From assembly GCA_002104945.1 (NCBI GenBank), contig MCFH01000012.1, positions 434,001 to 498,000 of the forward strand: a stretch of 64,000 nt of DNA, written 5' to 3'. The position numbers were made by a program, and so were the translations under genes. The notes under the pieces are model-generated. The model made no database searches. It saw only the letters and a list, made by a program, of their open reading frames with translations, and was not told the DNA's origin. Below are positions 46,124 to 56,665 of the stretch, piece by piece. Each line of letters starts with the position of its first letter. Positions within the stretch are counted from its first letter, which is position 1. The DNA is from Piromyces finnis. Taxonomy: Eukaryota; Neocallimastigomycota; Neocallimastigomycetes; Neocallimastigales; Neocallimastigaceae.

Positions 46124-47038
46124 ATGAAATTCTCCAATTTATTCACTTTATCTGCTCTCGCTTTATTCTCAATGGCTAAAGCTGATTATTATAAAGCCAG
46201 TAGAGTAACATACTATGGTGGTCCAAACGATGGCAATTCAGAACGTGATCCATTCTGTCAAGATTATGCCAGTAATGTTCCAAGTAGTGTTTCTGGCATT
46301 TCATACTATGTTGCTATTAGTAAAGATGATCTTACCAAGAGTAATGCAAAGAGTTACTGTGGTAAGACTATAAAGTTAAGTAATGCTGAAACTGGAAGAA
46401 CCCTTTCTGCAATTGTTGTTGATAAGTGTGGTTCCTGCAGTGGAGGTAATATTGATCTTAGTGTTAAAGCTTTTGAATATTTAAGTGCTAATCACAAAGA
46501 AAAGGGTGTCTTAAAGCAAGTTAGTTGGTGTATTGTTGATGGACCAAGTAAGTACAAGTGTCCATCTTCTAGTTCTTCTTCATCCAAAAAGACCACTACT
46601 ACTAAGAAGACTTCCTCTTCTAGTAGCTCAAGTTCTACCTCTGTTAGAAAGACTGGTGGTGTTTACATTGAATTAGAAAAGGGTTCTCGTTATGGTTATT
46701 GTAGTATTGGCAAAAGTATTAAGTACTACTCAGGTAATGGTTACATCCAATTTAAGAATGCTTCTCACGGATCCCAAAGAACTAGAGTTGATGCTTACGT
46801 TAATGTTAGTAAGGCTGGTTTATACAACCTTAAGATTAAGTACAACAATCCAAACTCTTCAAAGGTTACTAACAGAATCGTTGTTAACAACAACTACTAC
46901 TCTATTAACTTCAGTAAGACTGGTAGTGAATGGCAAAAGGTTAGTCTTAAGGGAGTTCCATTCAAGGCTGGTTCTAATTTAGTTGAAGTTAGAGCTACTG
47001 ATGGTTACATGAGCTTTGACTACGTTTACATTGAATAA
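46124..47038 (+). CDS. Secreted expansin-like protein with C-terminal CBM35-like module
   Basis: A single exon codes 304 aa. Residues 1-20 are a signal peptide ending MAKA. Residues about 21-145 are a double-psi beta-barrel expansin/loosenin domain: RVTYYGGPND near the start, a YCGKTIKLSN strand, and VVDKCGSCSGGNIDLSVKAF with the catalytic-position Asp and paired Cys. Residues about 147-172 are a Ser/Thr/Lys linker. Residues about 176-304 are a beta-sandwich resembling CBM6/CBM35 (GGVYIELE, VNVSKAGLYNLKIKY, WQKVSLKGVPFKAG, ending SFDYVYIE). Expansin-like proteins loosen cellulose or wall polymers without hydrolysis. No dockerin is present, so it should be free rather than cellulosome-bound. 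Codon use is less AT-biased than elsewhere in the window, as for highly expressed or acquired genes. An ATG codes the first residue and no upstream in-frame ATG exists. Confidence 0.9.
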   Translation: MKFSNLFTLSALALFSMAKADYYKASRVTYYGGPNDGNSERDPFCQDYASNVPSSVSGISYYVAISKDDLTKSNAKSYCGKTIKLSNAETGRTLSAIVVDKCGSCSGGNIDLSVKAFEYLSANHKEKGVLKQVSWCIVDGPSKYKCPSSSSSSSKKTTTTKKTSSSSSSSSTSVRKTGGVYIELEKGSRYGYCSIGKSIKYYSGNGYIQFKNASHGSQRTRVDAYVNVSKAGLYNLKIKYNNPNSSKVTNRIVVNNNYYSINFSKTGSEWQKVSLKGVPFKAGSNLVEVRATDGYMSFDYVYIE

Positions 47039-47800
47039 ATTTAATGCTTAAAAATTTATTTAATGAAATGTTTCTATATTTTTTTTGAAAAAATCAATAG
47101 CAAAAAAAGTCAAGTAGAATGAAATTCCATTATCATAATGGATAATCTCCTATCTTTAAAAGGCTTTATTTTTTAAAAAAAATAATTCTCACACACGCAT
47201 AAGATATAAATAATTTATTTATTTTCTTTTGTAATTTATATCAATCAATTTTTAGAGTATTTAATTATATATAGTTTTAAAATGGGTTTTTTTTTTTTTT
47301 AATAAAACTTAATATTTATTTTCTCAAGTATTCTGTTTATATTTATTTATTAAATTTATTATTTTTTTTTTTTTTGGAGAGAATATTTTGAGGTGAATAT
47401 TTATTTAATAGAATTTTTCAGAAAAAAAAAACTTTTTTTTATTTATTAATCACATTCAACTTTTACATTCAGGAAAATGTAGAAGGCATGCGCAATATTA
47501 AAAATATATAATATAAAATAGATAGTTTTTTATTTTTTTTTTTTTTTATTTTATTAAATGAAAAAAAAAAAAAAAGAAAGAAAAAATTGTAATGCTAATC
47601 TTTTTTTTTTTTTCTTGTTCATTTTTTTATAATATAAAAAATTGTAGTTAAAATGTAAAAAGCAATTAAAATAAAAGAAATAAAGAAAGCATTCTTTTTT
47701 TAAAAAAAAAAAAAGCATATAAAAATAGAAAGTGTTGATTCTATTGAACTTTATACTATTTTAATGGAATAAAATTCAATATATAAATCTAGGATTAAAT
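47039..47800. other. AT-rich spacer
   Basis: No gene seen. Many poly-A and poly-T runs lie between the expansin 3' end and the LINE leader. Confidence 0.5.
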
Positions 47801-48704
47801 AAAGGGTTGTAAGAATCCAAGTCAGGCAGAAAACAATAGTTAAACATTGAAACGTTCTTTGACGACCTATTACTATTTTAAAGCTAAAAACTTTTTTTTT
47901 TTTTTTTAAGAAAAAGTAGATAATGCTACACCTATAGTATAGTAATAATAATTATTATAATTATATAATAAATGAAGTTTCTCAAGGGGGTCTACTCATG
48001 CTCATGGTACTGAGAGAGTAGAAAGAATTAAATCCAAGTATTGCGCAATGGATGCTTGGTTAGTCTTTAAGGGAAAATTATTAGGACTAAGCTCATGGTA
48101 CTGAGCGATTAAAAAACATTTTATTCATCGAATTTAAGTATTTGATGAATAAGTTGAATGTTTGATATTCAGGTAAGTTTGTATAGTATTTAATTAGAAG
48201 AGTAATACATTTTGTTGCTGAATTTTTTCTTTTATTCATGTATTCATGTAGTACTACTCTTCTCTTGTAAGAATCCAATGTAGTCAACTTTAGCATTTGC
48301 ATTGTATTTTTATATTCATGTAGCTATTGTTGTATTGTTTCTTGTAAGAGACTGATTCACTCTACATCATGTAAAAATACTATTCACAAGCTTTCTGGTG
48401 TCGACATTCTTGATTCAAATTTTTTACCAATTTAAATATTTAATGAAAAGTAAAGTCAAACAAGTTTAGTGTCAAAAAGCGAATCGAATTTACTAACAAC
48501 AAACCAAAACTAGAATTTTTAAAGAAAATTTACAACTAGAATTCAAAAAAAAGAAACTTTAAACAAAGCATCGTAACAATTTTTGTACTATCCAGTACTT
48601 TTAAGAAGAGAGAGAGAGACAGATTTTTTTCCATATACGTTATATTTGTAATTTTTATTAGTATTTATTTTATATTCAATATTTTTTAATTAGAATTTAT
48701 TATC
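47801..48704 (+). other. Probable 5' leader of the LINE, with internal short repeats
   Basis: Base composition here is more balanced than in the spacers, suggesting element rather than host spacer. GCTCATGGTACTGAG occurs at 48000-48014 and 48091-48105. GTAAGAATCCAA occurs at 47809-47820 and 48267-48278. ATTCATGTAG occurs twice near 48243 and 48314. The left edge of the element is not determined. Confidence 0.5.
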
Positions 48705-51700
48705 ATGTCAGTCCTTTATATTAAAGATAAGAATTATATCAGACGTGGTACCCGGTCTTATGGTATACCCTTAGATGATATTCGCTCCTTCTTTATCCGT
48801 GGTATTCGATCATGGTCAGTAAATATGCTATGGGAAAAACTCGAGGTTATTCTAGAAGATAAATTTAATTCAGTTATTAGTGTTAAATATTTTCAAACTT
48901 TCAATGATCACTTTTTCTTAGTCAAGGTTCATGGTTCATCAAAAGATTGTATTAAAATCTTACACATGTTAAAGAAGAAACTTTCAGTTACCTCAATTTC
49001 CTTTTCAGCTCGTAGTAGAAGGAATCACAAATACACTTTTTCCACTCTCAAACGTAAAATTTTAGTTTCTAATAAACATCAACATTCTATTCAACAATCA
49101 TTTCAACAATCAGTTCAACAATCAGTTCAACAATCTCATCAACAATCCGATCTTCAACAAGATCTTCAACAAGTTTCCCATCATGAAAATATTCCAGATC
49201 TACAGCAAACACAATTTCAATCTCAACATTCAACAATTAATTCTAATAGTTCTATCAACTCTGATAACAGTTCAATAGTTGATAGTTCTTCAGTTTCACA
49301 GCCATCTAGTAATAGTTCTACTTATTCCTCTGATGCATCATCCATTAATAACGATGACTTTAATAATAGTAATAATAGCAACGATTCTTCCTCATCCAAC
49401 AAGCCTGATAACTTTTCTTTTTGTCTTAGTTGGAACACCAATGGGTGGAATCATGAAAAGAGAGATAGTATTAGCTATTTCACAGCTATTTTCAAACCAT
49501 TATTCTTATGTTTCCAAGAAACTGGTAATGGTTCTGGATCGAATACAGATTATCCTTGTCGTGTTACTTTGCGAAACTATAGACACTTTTTCAAGAAAGC
49601 TGACGAATCAGTTCCGGGAATGAGAGGTTTATATTTAGGTTTTCACAATTCGTGTCAAGCCTCACTTGAAAACTTCTCTGGAAAGTATATTATTTCTATT
49701 TATACTTTTAGTCTCTGGAATAGATTCAAATGCTCGATTGGAAATGTTTATATGCCTCATAGTCATCACAACATCTATGTTGATCATGCAAAGTTAGAAG
49801 TTCGCTTGTGGTTACAAACTCATTCATCCCATCCATCGATTCTTGTTGGTGATTTTAATATGTCTAAAGTAAAATTATCCAACTGGTTATCAACTAATGG
49901 ATTAGGAGATTGGGAAATTCTTCCGCTTAGAGGGTCTACTATCTCTTGGACTCGAGGTGATCAATCTTCCGACATTGACCATGCTCTTATCAATTCGAAG
50001 ATGAAAGATCTTATTCACTCAGGATCATTTATAAATAATTTTTATCCTGTATCAGACCATAAGCCACTTCTTATTAATGGTAAAATTATTCCTATGGAAG
50101 ATTTTTCTAATGACTTTAATGTTCCTAAGAAAATTCTGAAATGGAATAGATTAAAATGTATTGAGGAAAAGGAATCTATTCTCAGTCATAATAAATTCCA
50201 AATACTTTCAGCAAAATTCAACGATCCTAATGTTTCTACAGATGAACTTTCCAAAGAGTTTACTTCAACTGCTTTTTCAATTGCAGACGAGCTCAGTATT
50301 ACCTCAGCAAATAATGTTATAAAGTCTTCATTTCATATTTCACAACAAATTTTTAATCTCCAAAAAATCAAAATGAAGTTGTATAAGAGATTTAAAAAAG
50401 AAAGAATTTATGATATAGATGAATTTATTAAAAGAATTAAAATCTACCGTAAGCTCATTGATTACATCCACAAAAGATGTAATGAATTTAGGAAACAAGA
50501 ATATCTTCATTGGATTAAAACAGGATGTGAGTATATGAAGAGTCATAATCCTAAGAAGGCCTGGAAATGGATCAAGAAAACTGCAAAAATTGGAAAAGAT
50601 TCTTTCTTTATTGCTCAACCAATTAAAAACAAAAATGGAGAATTAGTTGTTGCTACGGAAGAACAACTAGATGTGTGGCATGATCATTTCGAAAAGCTTG
50701 CATCAGATCCAAGTGGTGTAAGTCTTGATTTGGAGCATTGGTATGAAGAACCAACGAATAAACGTTTTTCACTCCCTATGCTTGATGAATGGGATATCAA
50801 CCAAGATATTAGTATTGATGAAGTCAAGTCAGCTATCCTCTCTACTCCGAATTATAAAGCATCAGGTCCGGATGGTATTCCAATTGAATTTTACAAAGCA
50901 TTAATTCCATCAAGTAATGATTCTAATAATGCTACAGATAATAATTCTTCCGGTAATACCACTTCAGATAATGATGCTTATGGTTTAAATTTTATTCTTA
51001 AATTATTCAACCGTATTTGGGATGGAGATTTCCCCAACTCATGGAATGAATCCAGTATTGTTTCTATTCCTAAGAAGGGAGATTTGACAGATTGTGATAA
51101 CTATCGAGGTATATCACTTATCAATAATGGTATTAAGTTGATTTCCAAAATTGTCACCACTAGAATCTCAGAATATGGTTTAAAGAATAATTTCATTAGA
51201 CCTGAACAATTTGGTTTTCGAAAAAAGGAAGAAAGTATCAGTCTTTTCATTTCAATCCAAGAAATATGCCGTAGACGTCAATTAGATAATAAAGAGACAT
51301 ATTTGGCCTTTTTAGATCTCAGGAAAGCATACGATTCAGTCCCAATCGGTAATATTCTCCATAAATTAGATTGTTTAGGAATCCGAGGTAAGAGTTTACA
51401 ATTCATCAAAAATTTATATTTAACATCTAAGGCTAATGTCAAATTAGATGGACAATTCTCGAAATCTTTTGATGTGAAGAAAGGAGTCCGTCAAGGATGC
51501 CCTCTTTCTCCTATTCTCTTTAATCTCTTTATTAATGATATATTTAGAGAGTGCGAAGATCTAGGAGTCAGTTTAGGTGACACTCGATGCTGTGGTGGAC
51601 TTTTTGCAGATGATATAGTTATTTGTGCTCCAACAAGAGGATGCTTAAAAAAGATGCTTAGAAGAGTTAATGAATGGGCCTTGTATAATGAAATGGAATT

Positions 51701-52643
51701 TGGTATCCAGAAATGTTCAACGATGGTGATTCGTCCTGAATCAATAGAAAATCAGAACAAGAGAGATCCAACATTTTACTTAGCAGGACAACCCATTCCA
51801 ACTACTGATTGTTATACTTATCTTGGTGTTCCATTTGATAAGAATCTGTCCCTTAAACCAGTAATTAAAGCTCTTAATAACAAGGTTTTGAAAGGGCTTT
51901 TCTCAGTCAGTAAATTCTTAAGAAATCCTAATATTCCTATTCCTTTCAAAAAACTAGTACTTAACTCACAAGTGATTAGCAGAGTTTCATACTTTGCACC
52001 ATTACTTGGATCCAACAAAGCTAGGTCTAGGATTGCTCAGAAGCATGTTAACAAAGGAATACGATGGGTTGCCGGAGTTCATAAAGCTGTATCGTTTATA
52101 TCTTTATACTCTATTTCAAAAGATTTGAATATTCCTCCATTGTCAGCCAAATGTGCATTAGCTCAGGTTAGATGTTTTAACAAATGGAAAAACTCAAATT
52201 GTATTATCTCATACCTTGTCAATTACATTCCTAAATTTAGAAAATACACGTGGTGCAAATCAAGTAGGACACTTGATAAAAAACTAAAGAAACATGGAGA
52301 TGTTAAAGCAGTTAAAAACTTTTATTGGAAAGATCTCAAAGGGAATTCAATCAAAGCGCAATATTATGATGATAATAAGTTTATTGATACTAAAGATTTT
52401 ATTAAATTATGTTATGAGTACCCAGAGTTTGCCTATGGCTTCTACTGGCTATTGAAAGCAAGAAGCGGATACAAGTTGGATGCTAGAGTTGCCAAAGCTG
52501 CCAAATTTGTTGATCCAGTTTGTCCTAACTACTTTTTTTTTTTTTTTTTTTTTTTTTTTAACTTCCGAGTGCATTTCTCCCATCGATCAGAGTTAGCTCC
52601 AATGGTGGTTCTTAGAGAAACGTTGGCTCATTCCTATTGCTAG
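48705..52643 (+). CDS. Non-LTR (LINE) retrotransposon ORF: APE endonuclease plus reverse transcriptase, C-terminus replaced by SINE sequence
   Basis: 1312 codons, of which about 1275 are LINE. Residues 1-130 are basic. Residues 130-235 are a Gln/Ser/Asn-rich linker. Residues about 236-455 are an APE-type endonuclease with LSWNTNGW, the Glu of CFQETG, LVGDFNMS, SDIDHALIN and SDHKPLLI. Reverse transcriptase follows (about 715-1000): ASGPDGIPIEFYKAL, NYRGISLINN, FLDLRKAYDSVP, VRQGCPLSPILFNLFI and the catalytic FADD. At 1263-1275 a zinc-finger-like CPNY begins, then the frame runs into a poly-T tract (nine Phe) and antisense SINE sequence to the stop. The endonuclease and RT residues look intact, but the C-terminal finger is lost, so this copy is probably inactive. 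It is the same family as the fragment at 53092-54165. Confidence 0.93.
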   Translation: MSVLYIKDKNYIRRGTRSYGIPLDDIRSFFIRGIRSWSVNMLWEKLEVILEDKFNSVISVKYFQTFNDHFFLVKVHGSSKDCIKILHMLKKKLSVTSISFSARSRRNHKYTFSTLKRKILVSNKHQHSIQQSFQQSVQQSVQQSHQQSDLQQDLQQVSHHENIPDLQQTQFQSQHSTINSNSSINSDNSSIVDSSSVSQPSSNSSTYSSDASSINNDDFNNSNNSNDSSSSNKPDNFSFCLSWNTNGWNHEKRDSISYFTAIFKPLFLCFQETGNGSGSNTDYPCRVTLRNYRHFFKKADESVPGMRGLYLGFHNSCQASLENFSGKYIISIYTFSLWNRFKCSIGNVYMPHSHHNIYVDHAKLEVRLWLQTHSSHPSILVGDFNMSKVKLSNWLSTNGLGDWEILPLRGSTISWTRGDQSSDIDHALINSKMKDLIHSGSFINNFYPVSDHKPLLINGKIIPMEDFSNDFNVPKKILKWNRLKCIEEKESILSHNKFQILSAKFNDPNVSTDELSKEFTSTAFSIADELSITSANNVIKSSFHISQQIFNLQKIKMKLYKRFKKERIYDIDEFIKRIKIYRKLIDYIHKRCNEFRKQEYLHWIKTGCEYMKSHNPKKAWKWIKKTAKIGKDSFFIAQPIKNKNGELVVATEEQLDVWHDHFEKLASDPSGVSLDLEHWYEEPTNKRFSLPMLDEWDINQDISIDEVKSAILSTPNYKASGPDGIPIEFYKALIPSSNDSNNATDNNSSGNTTSDNDAYGLNFILKLFNRIWDGDFPNSWNESSIVSIPKKGDLTDCDNYRGISLINNGIKLISKIVTTRISEYGLKNNFIRPEQFGFRKKEESISLFISIQEICRRRQLDNKETYLAFLDLRKAYDSVPIGNILHKLDCLGIRGKSLQFIKNLYLTSKANVKLDGQFSKSFDVKKGVRQGCPLSPILFNLFINDIFRECEDLGVSLGDTRCCGGLFADDIVICAPTRGCLKKMLRRVNEWALYNEMEFGIQKCSTMVIRPESIENQNKRDPTFYLAGQPIPTTDCYTYLGVPFDKNLSLKPVIKALNNKVLKGLFSVSKFLRNPNIPIPFKKLVLNSQVISRVSYFAPLLGSNKARSRIAQKHVNKGIRWVAGVHKAVSFISLYSISKDLNIPPLSAKCALAQVRCFNKWKNSNCIISYLVNYIPKFRKYTWCKSSRTLDKKLKKHGDVKAVKNFYWKDLKGNSIKAQYYDDNKFIDTKDFIKLCYEYPEFAYGFYWLLKARSGYKLDARVAKAAKFVDPVCPNYFFFFFFFFFNFRVHFSHRSELAPMVVLRETLAHSYC

Positions 52644-53085
52644 GTGGTTGTGACCCTCCTGGTCTGTCATACTGTTTCTTCAGCTTCGACGCTCACTTAA
52701 TCCATGTACATTAGATGCATGTCGTTGTACGATATTTCACAACTACAATGCTAAGCCTCTTATAGTCAATTTGATCACGTGTCAACCGCCCCCTAATGTT
52801 TACACTTAAATTGATTAAGGAATATTATGTGTTTTTGGCATAGCCTAAGTCACCACTTATTAAGTTCTAATTTGGAATGTACCATGTACACTAGACCCTC
52901 TCAGGCCGGCTAGACGAGTGTTATTATCATAGTAGTAAATTAGAAAGTTCATTTATACTTACCTGAATATCATAACCCAACCCATGGCAAACCCAGTGGG
53001 AAAATCCACAGGCACTGACATCTGCGGGGTCGAACCAGAAGCCTTATGTATGCTAAGGAAACGCCTTAACAACCAGGATAAAAAC
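52533..53085 (-). mobile_element. tRNA-headed SINE, near-full-length copy 1
   Basis: Read on the minus strand the element starts near 53085 with a tRNA-like head. It runs through a GC-richer unique body containing CTAGCCGGCCTGAGAGGG and ends GAAATGCACTCGGAAGTT, then A27. The poly-A is the T run at 52533-52559. Its 3' half matches copy 2 (56666-57153), and its last 80 bases match the fragment at 62452-62533. It interrupts the LINE open frame. The LINE does not resume on the far side, where a different LINE fragment begins, so no clean target-site duplication is visible here. Confidence 0.82.
53026..53075 (-). promoter_or_regulatory. RNA polymerase III A and B boxes of the SINE head
   Basis: Minus strand: B-box GGTTCGACCCC at 53026-53036 fits the GGTTCGANNCC consensus. 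TGGTTGTTAAGG at 53064-53075 resembles the A box/D-arm of a tRNA such as tRNA-Ser. Between them, 53042-53058 forms a perfect 5-bp anticodon-arm stem (CCTTA with TAAGG) around a 7-base loop. Confidence 0.75.
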
Positions 53086-53091
53086 TGGAAC

Positions 53092-54165
53092 GACTTCGCT
53101 TGTGGTTACAAACTCATTCATCCCATCCATCGATTCTTGTTGGTGATTTTAATATGTCTAAAGTAAAATTGTCCAACTGGTTATCAACTAATGGATTAGA
53201 AGATTGGGAAATTCTTCCGCTTAGAGAGTCTACTATCTCTTGGACTCGAGGTGATCAATCTTCCGACATTGACCATGCTCTTATCAATTCGAAGATGAAA
53301 GATCTTATTCACTCAGGATCATTTATAAATAATTTTTATCCTGTATCAGATCATAAGCCACTTCTTATTAATGGAAAAATTATTCCTATGGAAGATTTTT
53401 CTAATGACTTTAATGTTCCTAAGAAAATTCTGAAATGGAATAGATTAAAATGTATTGAGGAAAAGGAATCTATTCTCAGTCATAATAAATTCCAAATACT
53501 TTCAGCAAAATTCAACGATCCTAATGTTTCTACAGATGAACTTTCCAAAGAGTTTACTTCAACTGCTTTTTCAATTGCAGACGAGCTCAGTATTACCTCA
53601 GCAAATAATGTTATAAAGTCTTCATTTCATATTTCACAACAAATTTTTAATCTCCAAAAAATCAAAATGAAGTTGTATAAGAGATTTAAAAACGAAAGAA
53701 TTTATGATATAGATGAATTTATTAAAAGAATTAAAATCTACCGTAAGCTCATTGATTACATCCACAAAAGATGTAATGAATTTAGGAAGCAAGAATATCT
53801 TCATTGGATTAAAACAGGATGTAAGTATATGAAGAGTCATAATCCTAAGAAGGCCTGGAAATGGATCAAGAAAACTGCAAAAATTGGAAAAGATTCTTTC
53901 TTTATTGCTCAACCAATTAAAAACAAAAATGGAGAATTAGTTGTTGCTACAGAAGAACAACTAGATGTGTGGCATGATCATTTCGAAAAGCTTGCATCAG
54001 ATCCAAGTGGTGTAAGTCTTGATTTGGAGCATTGGTATGAAGAACCAACGAATAAACGTTTTTCACTCCCTATGCTTGATGAATGGGATATCAACCAAGA
54101 TATTAGTATTGATGAAGTCAAGTCAGTTATATCCTCTCTACTCCAAACTATAAAAGTCCTATCAA
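53092..54165 (+). pseudogene. 5'- and 3'-truncated second LINE copy (endonuclease to RT start)
   Basis: It begins at TTCGCTTGTGGTTACAAAC, matching the first LINE from 49801, and follows it with only scattered substitutions (about one per 80-100 bases) to the position equivalent to 50855. It codes the second half of the endonuclease (VGDFNMS, SDHKPL) and the linker before RT. A small insertion near 54127 shifts frame, and similarity ends by about 54165, before the RT core. No catalytic RT is present. Confidence 0.92.
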
Positions 54166-54186
54166 TAATAATGAAAATGTTAACAT

Positions 54187-54360
54187 CAGTATAAATAGCA
54201 ATAATAATAATAGTAACAATAGTAATAGTAACAATAGTAATAATAATAATAGTAGTAGTAGTAGTAGAAGTAATAATATTAGTAATGATAGCAATAGTGA
54301 AGATAATAATTCTAATTTAGATAGTAATTTAGTTAATAATAGTAATAGTTCTAATAATCC
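54187..54360. repeat. Imperfect AAT/AGT trinucleotide array
   Basis: Units AAT, AGT and AAC mix, reading Asn/Ser on the plus strand. The array directly follows the LINE fragment and looks like an expanded low-complexity linker such as the Ser/Asn insert in the first LINE (50910-50980). Confidence 0.8.
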
Positions 54361-54670
54361 GATAAATATTAATGGGTAAGATTATTCTAGTGGGTGCAAT
54401 AAAATATTTAAATTCCTTCTTGGAGGAAGAAGTTTTAACATTATCAATTACAATTCAAGGAAATGAAAAGAACTTTGCAAATATCAGATTCAATCGAACA
54501 CTTATGAAGGAATATCATTCTTGACGGTAACAGCGGAACTTCTAACTAAAATCATGCCTATTGTTAATGGCCAGTAATGGTCAGTGTTCAAAAGGTTTGA
54601 AGCAACAGCCATGAGCATCAATGCTGAAGAAACAGTAAGGCAGTCCAGGAGGGCCAGCACAACCAATGGT
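54360..54670 (+). other. Decayed retroelement-like fragment
   Basis: Composition is GC-richer than the surroundings, with broken frames. One frame reads YEGISFLTVTAELLTKI, which resembles the RT finger motif YRGISL...KI found in the first LINE near 51100. Stops and frameshifts surround it. It may be a relic of another non-LTR element; support is weak. Confidence 0.4.
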
Positions 54671-56665
54671 ATCATATTAAAGTATACTATAATTATTATA
54701 CCTTAATATGACCCTTTATTATTATTATTATTTTAAAAATGATCCTTTTTTTTATTATTATTCCTTTTATCGTGTATATAATTAAGTTTATATTTTTTTT
54801 ATATAAAGGTATTTAAATTTTAATTAAAATAATAAAAGGGTTTTAAAAAATAATTATTGACGTTAAAAAAATAGTAATATTTAAAAATGATTTTAATTTT
54901 CATTAATAGCAATTTACCACCAAAATACATTGCATTAAAATAATTTTTACCATACTTTTTACTAAAAAAAAAAAAAAAAATATTTAAAAAAAAAAAAAAA
55001 ATTTTTTCATCTTTAACTAAACTATCTAATGACTTTTTTTAAAAAATAATAATAATAATAAATAAATAAAAACTTGGATACAATAAATATTACATTTTAT
55101 TTTATTTTTTTTTATTCTATTTTCCAAAATATCCATTTTATAGTTATAAGGATGAATCATCAAAAAAAAAAAAAAAAGATCAAACATTTATCATTAGAGT
55201 AATATTATTATGTTATTTAAAATGAACATTCTAATTAAAACCTACTCATAGATACATGTCATTAATTTAAAAAAAAAAAAAAAGATATTTACAGTATAAA
55301 ATTTATTTCATCAATAAAGTTTAACATCAAAAAAATAAAAAATAAAAAAAATTTCCATCTTTTTTATAGATACTATAAAAAAAAAAAAAATTAAGAAAAA
55401 GAAAAAAAGTAGTTATTTATCCTATGACCTCCATCTAAATCTATCTAAATATATATTCACTTCAACTTAAAATAATATTATAAAATATAAAAAAGAAGTA
55501 TAATTTTTAGATAACCTATTTTTTTTTTATAATCACATTTAATACCTTTATTTTTATATATAAAAATCGAAATTAACACACTATTTAATTATGTTTTTTT
55601 TTTATCTATATAATCAATTGTTGTAATTATTGTTTTCTTAAAAAAAGAAAAAATAATAATATTTATAATTTTCATCTTTTAATTATTTTTTTTTCTTTTT
55701 CATCATAAAAACTTTAAACTTTTGTATTCATTTTAATTCACTATTAAAGAAAAGAAAAAAAAACTTTATTTTTCTTCCTTTTAAATAATATATATATTCT
55801 AAAAGATACATTAACTTTATTCATAAGATTAGATTAAAAATAATATAAGTTTTTTAATATAGTCATTTATATATATATTATTTATAAAGGAATAGTCTCG
55901 AAAGGTTTACTATTATTTTTAAAAATGATATTTTTTTCTTAAATATTTATTCATTAAATAAATAATAAAACATTTTCTACTGTATTTGATATGCCTTTTC
56001 ATTTAACCTTTATTTTTCACCTTTTTTTTTAAACATTTAAAAAGGTATTAATATCAATTAACTTTTTTTTTTTCTTTAGAACAAAATGTTATTCATTAGT
56101 TTTATTTATATAACAAAGCATTCTTTTTTTTTTTTTTTAGGTATATGACATTTTTAATGTTATTTTATTATTATATAAAATTTTCATTGTTAACTATAAA
56201 GTTTATAAACTATAAAATAAAAAACTGTTAAAAAAAAGGAATAACTAAAATAGAGTTGACATAAATACTTTTAGTTATCCCTAGCCTAACTTTAATTGCC
56301 AATATCTTTATATCTTTTTACCTTAAAAAGCTTTTATTATATGTATATATTTTTATATTTTAAAAGTTTTTTTATTAAATCTTATTTAAGTTATTTGTTA
56401 AATGTTGTTGTTGTTGTTGTATTATAAAATTTATACTTTTAACCTTTTTTTACTAAAATATTTTTTTTCTCTCTTTTTAAGCTATGGTAACTTTAATTTA
56501 TTGAATAATAAATAACGAATTAATTAAACTTTGATTTTTTTTTTTTTCTTTAATAAACTCAGAAAGTTTTTTTTATATTTTTAAATATCTTTATTTTTTT
56601 AAAAAAATAATTAAATTATAATTTAATAATAGTAATACTTTATAATAATGAAATCTTGCTTTTTC
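54671..56665. other. AT-rich spacer
   Basis: No gene seen. Short homopolymers and ATT runs only. Confidence 0.5.

Noticed and set aside
53026-53085. A genuine tRNA gene
   Set aside because: The head has tRNA-like boxes and an anticodon stem, but position 33 of the loop is C rather than U, the T stem is mismatched, no acceptor stem closes, and the sequence continues into a repeated body with a poly-A tail.
52984-53166. 60-residue open frame crossing the SINE and LINE fragment
   Set aside because: It is a chance fusion of antisense SINE head and an out-of-frame LINE piece.
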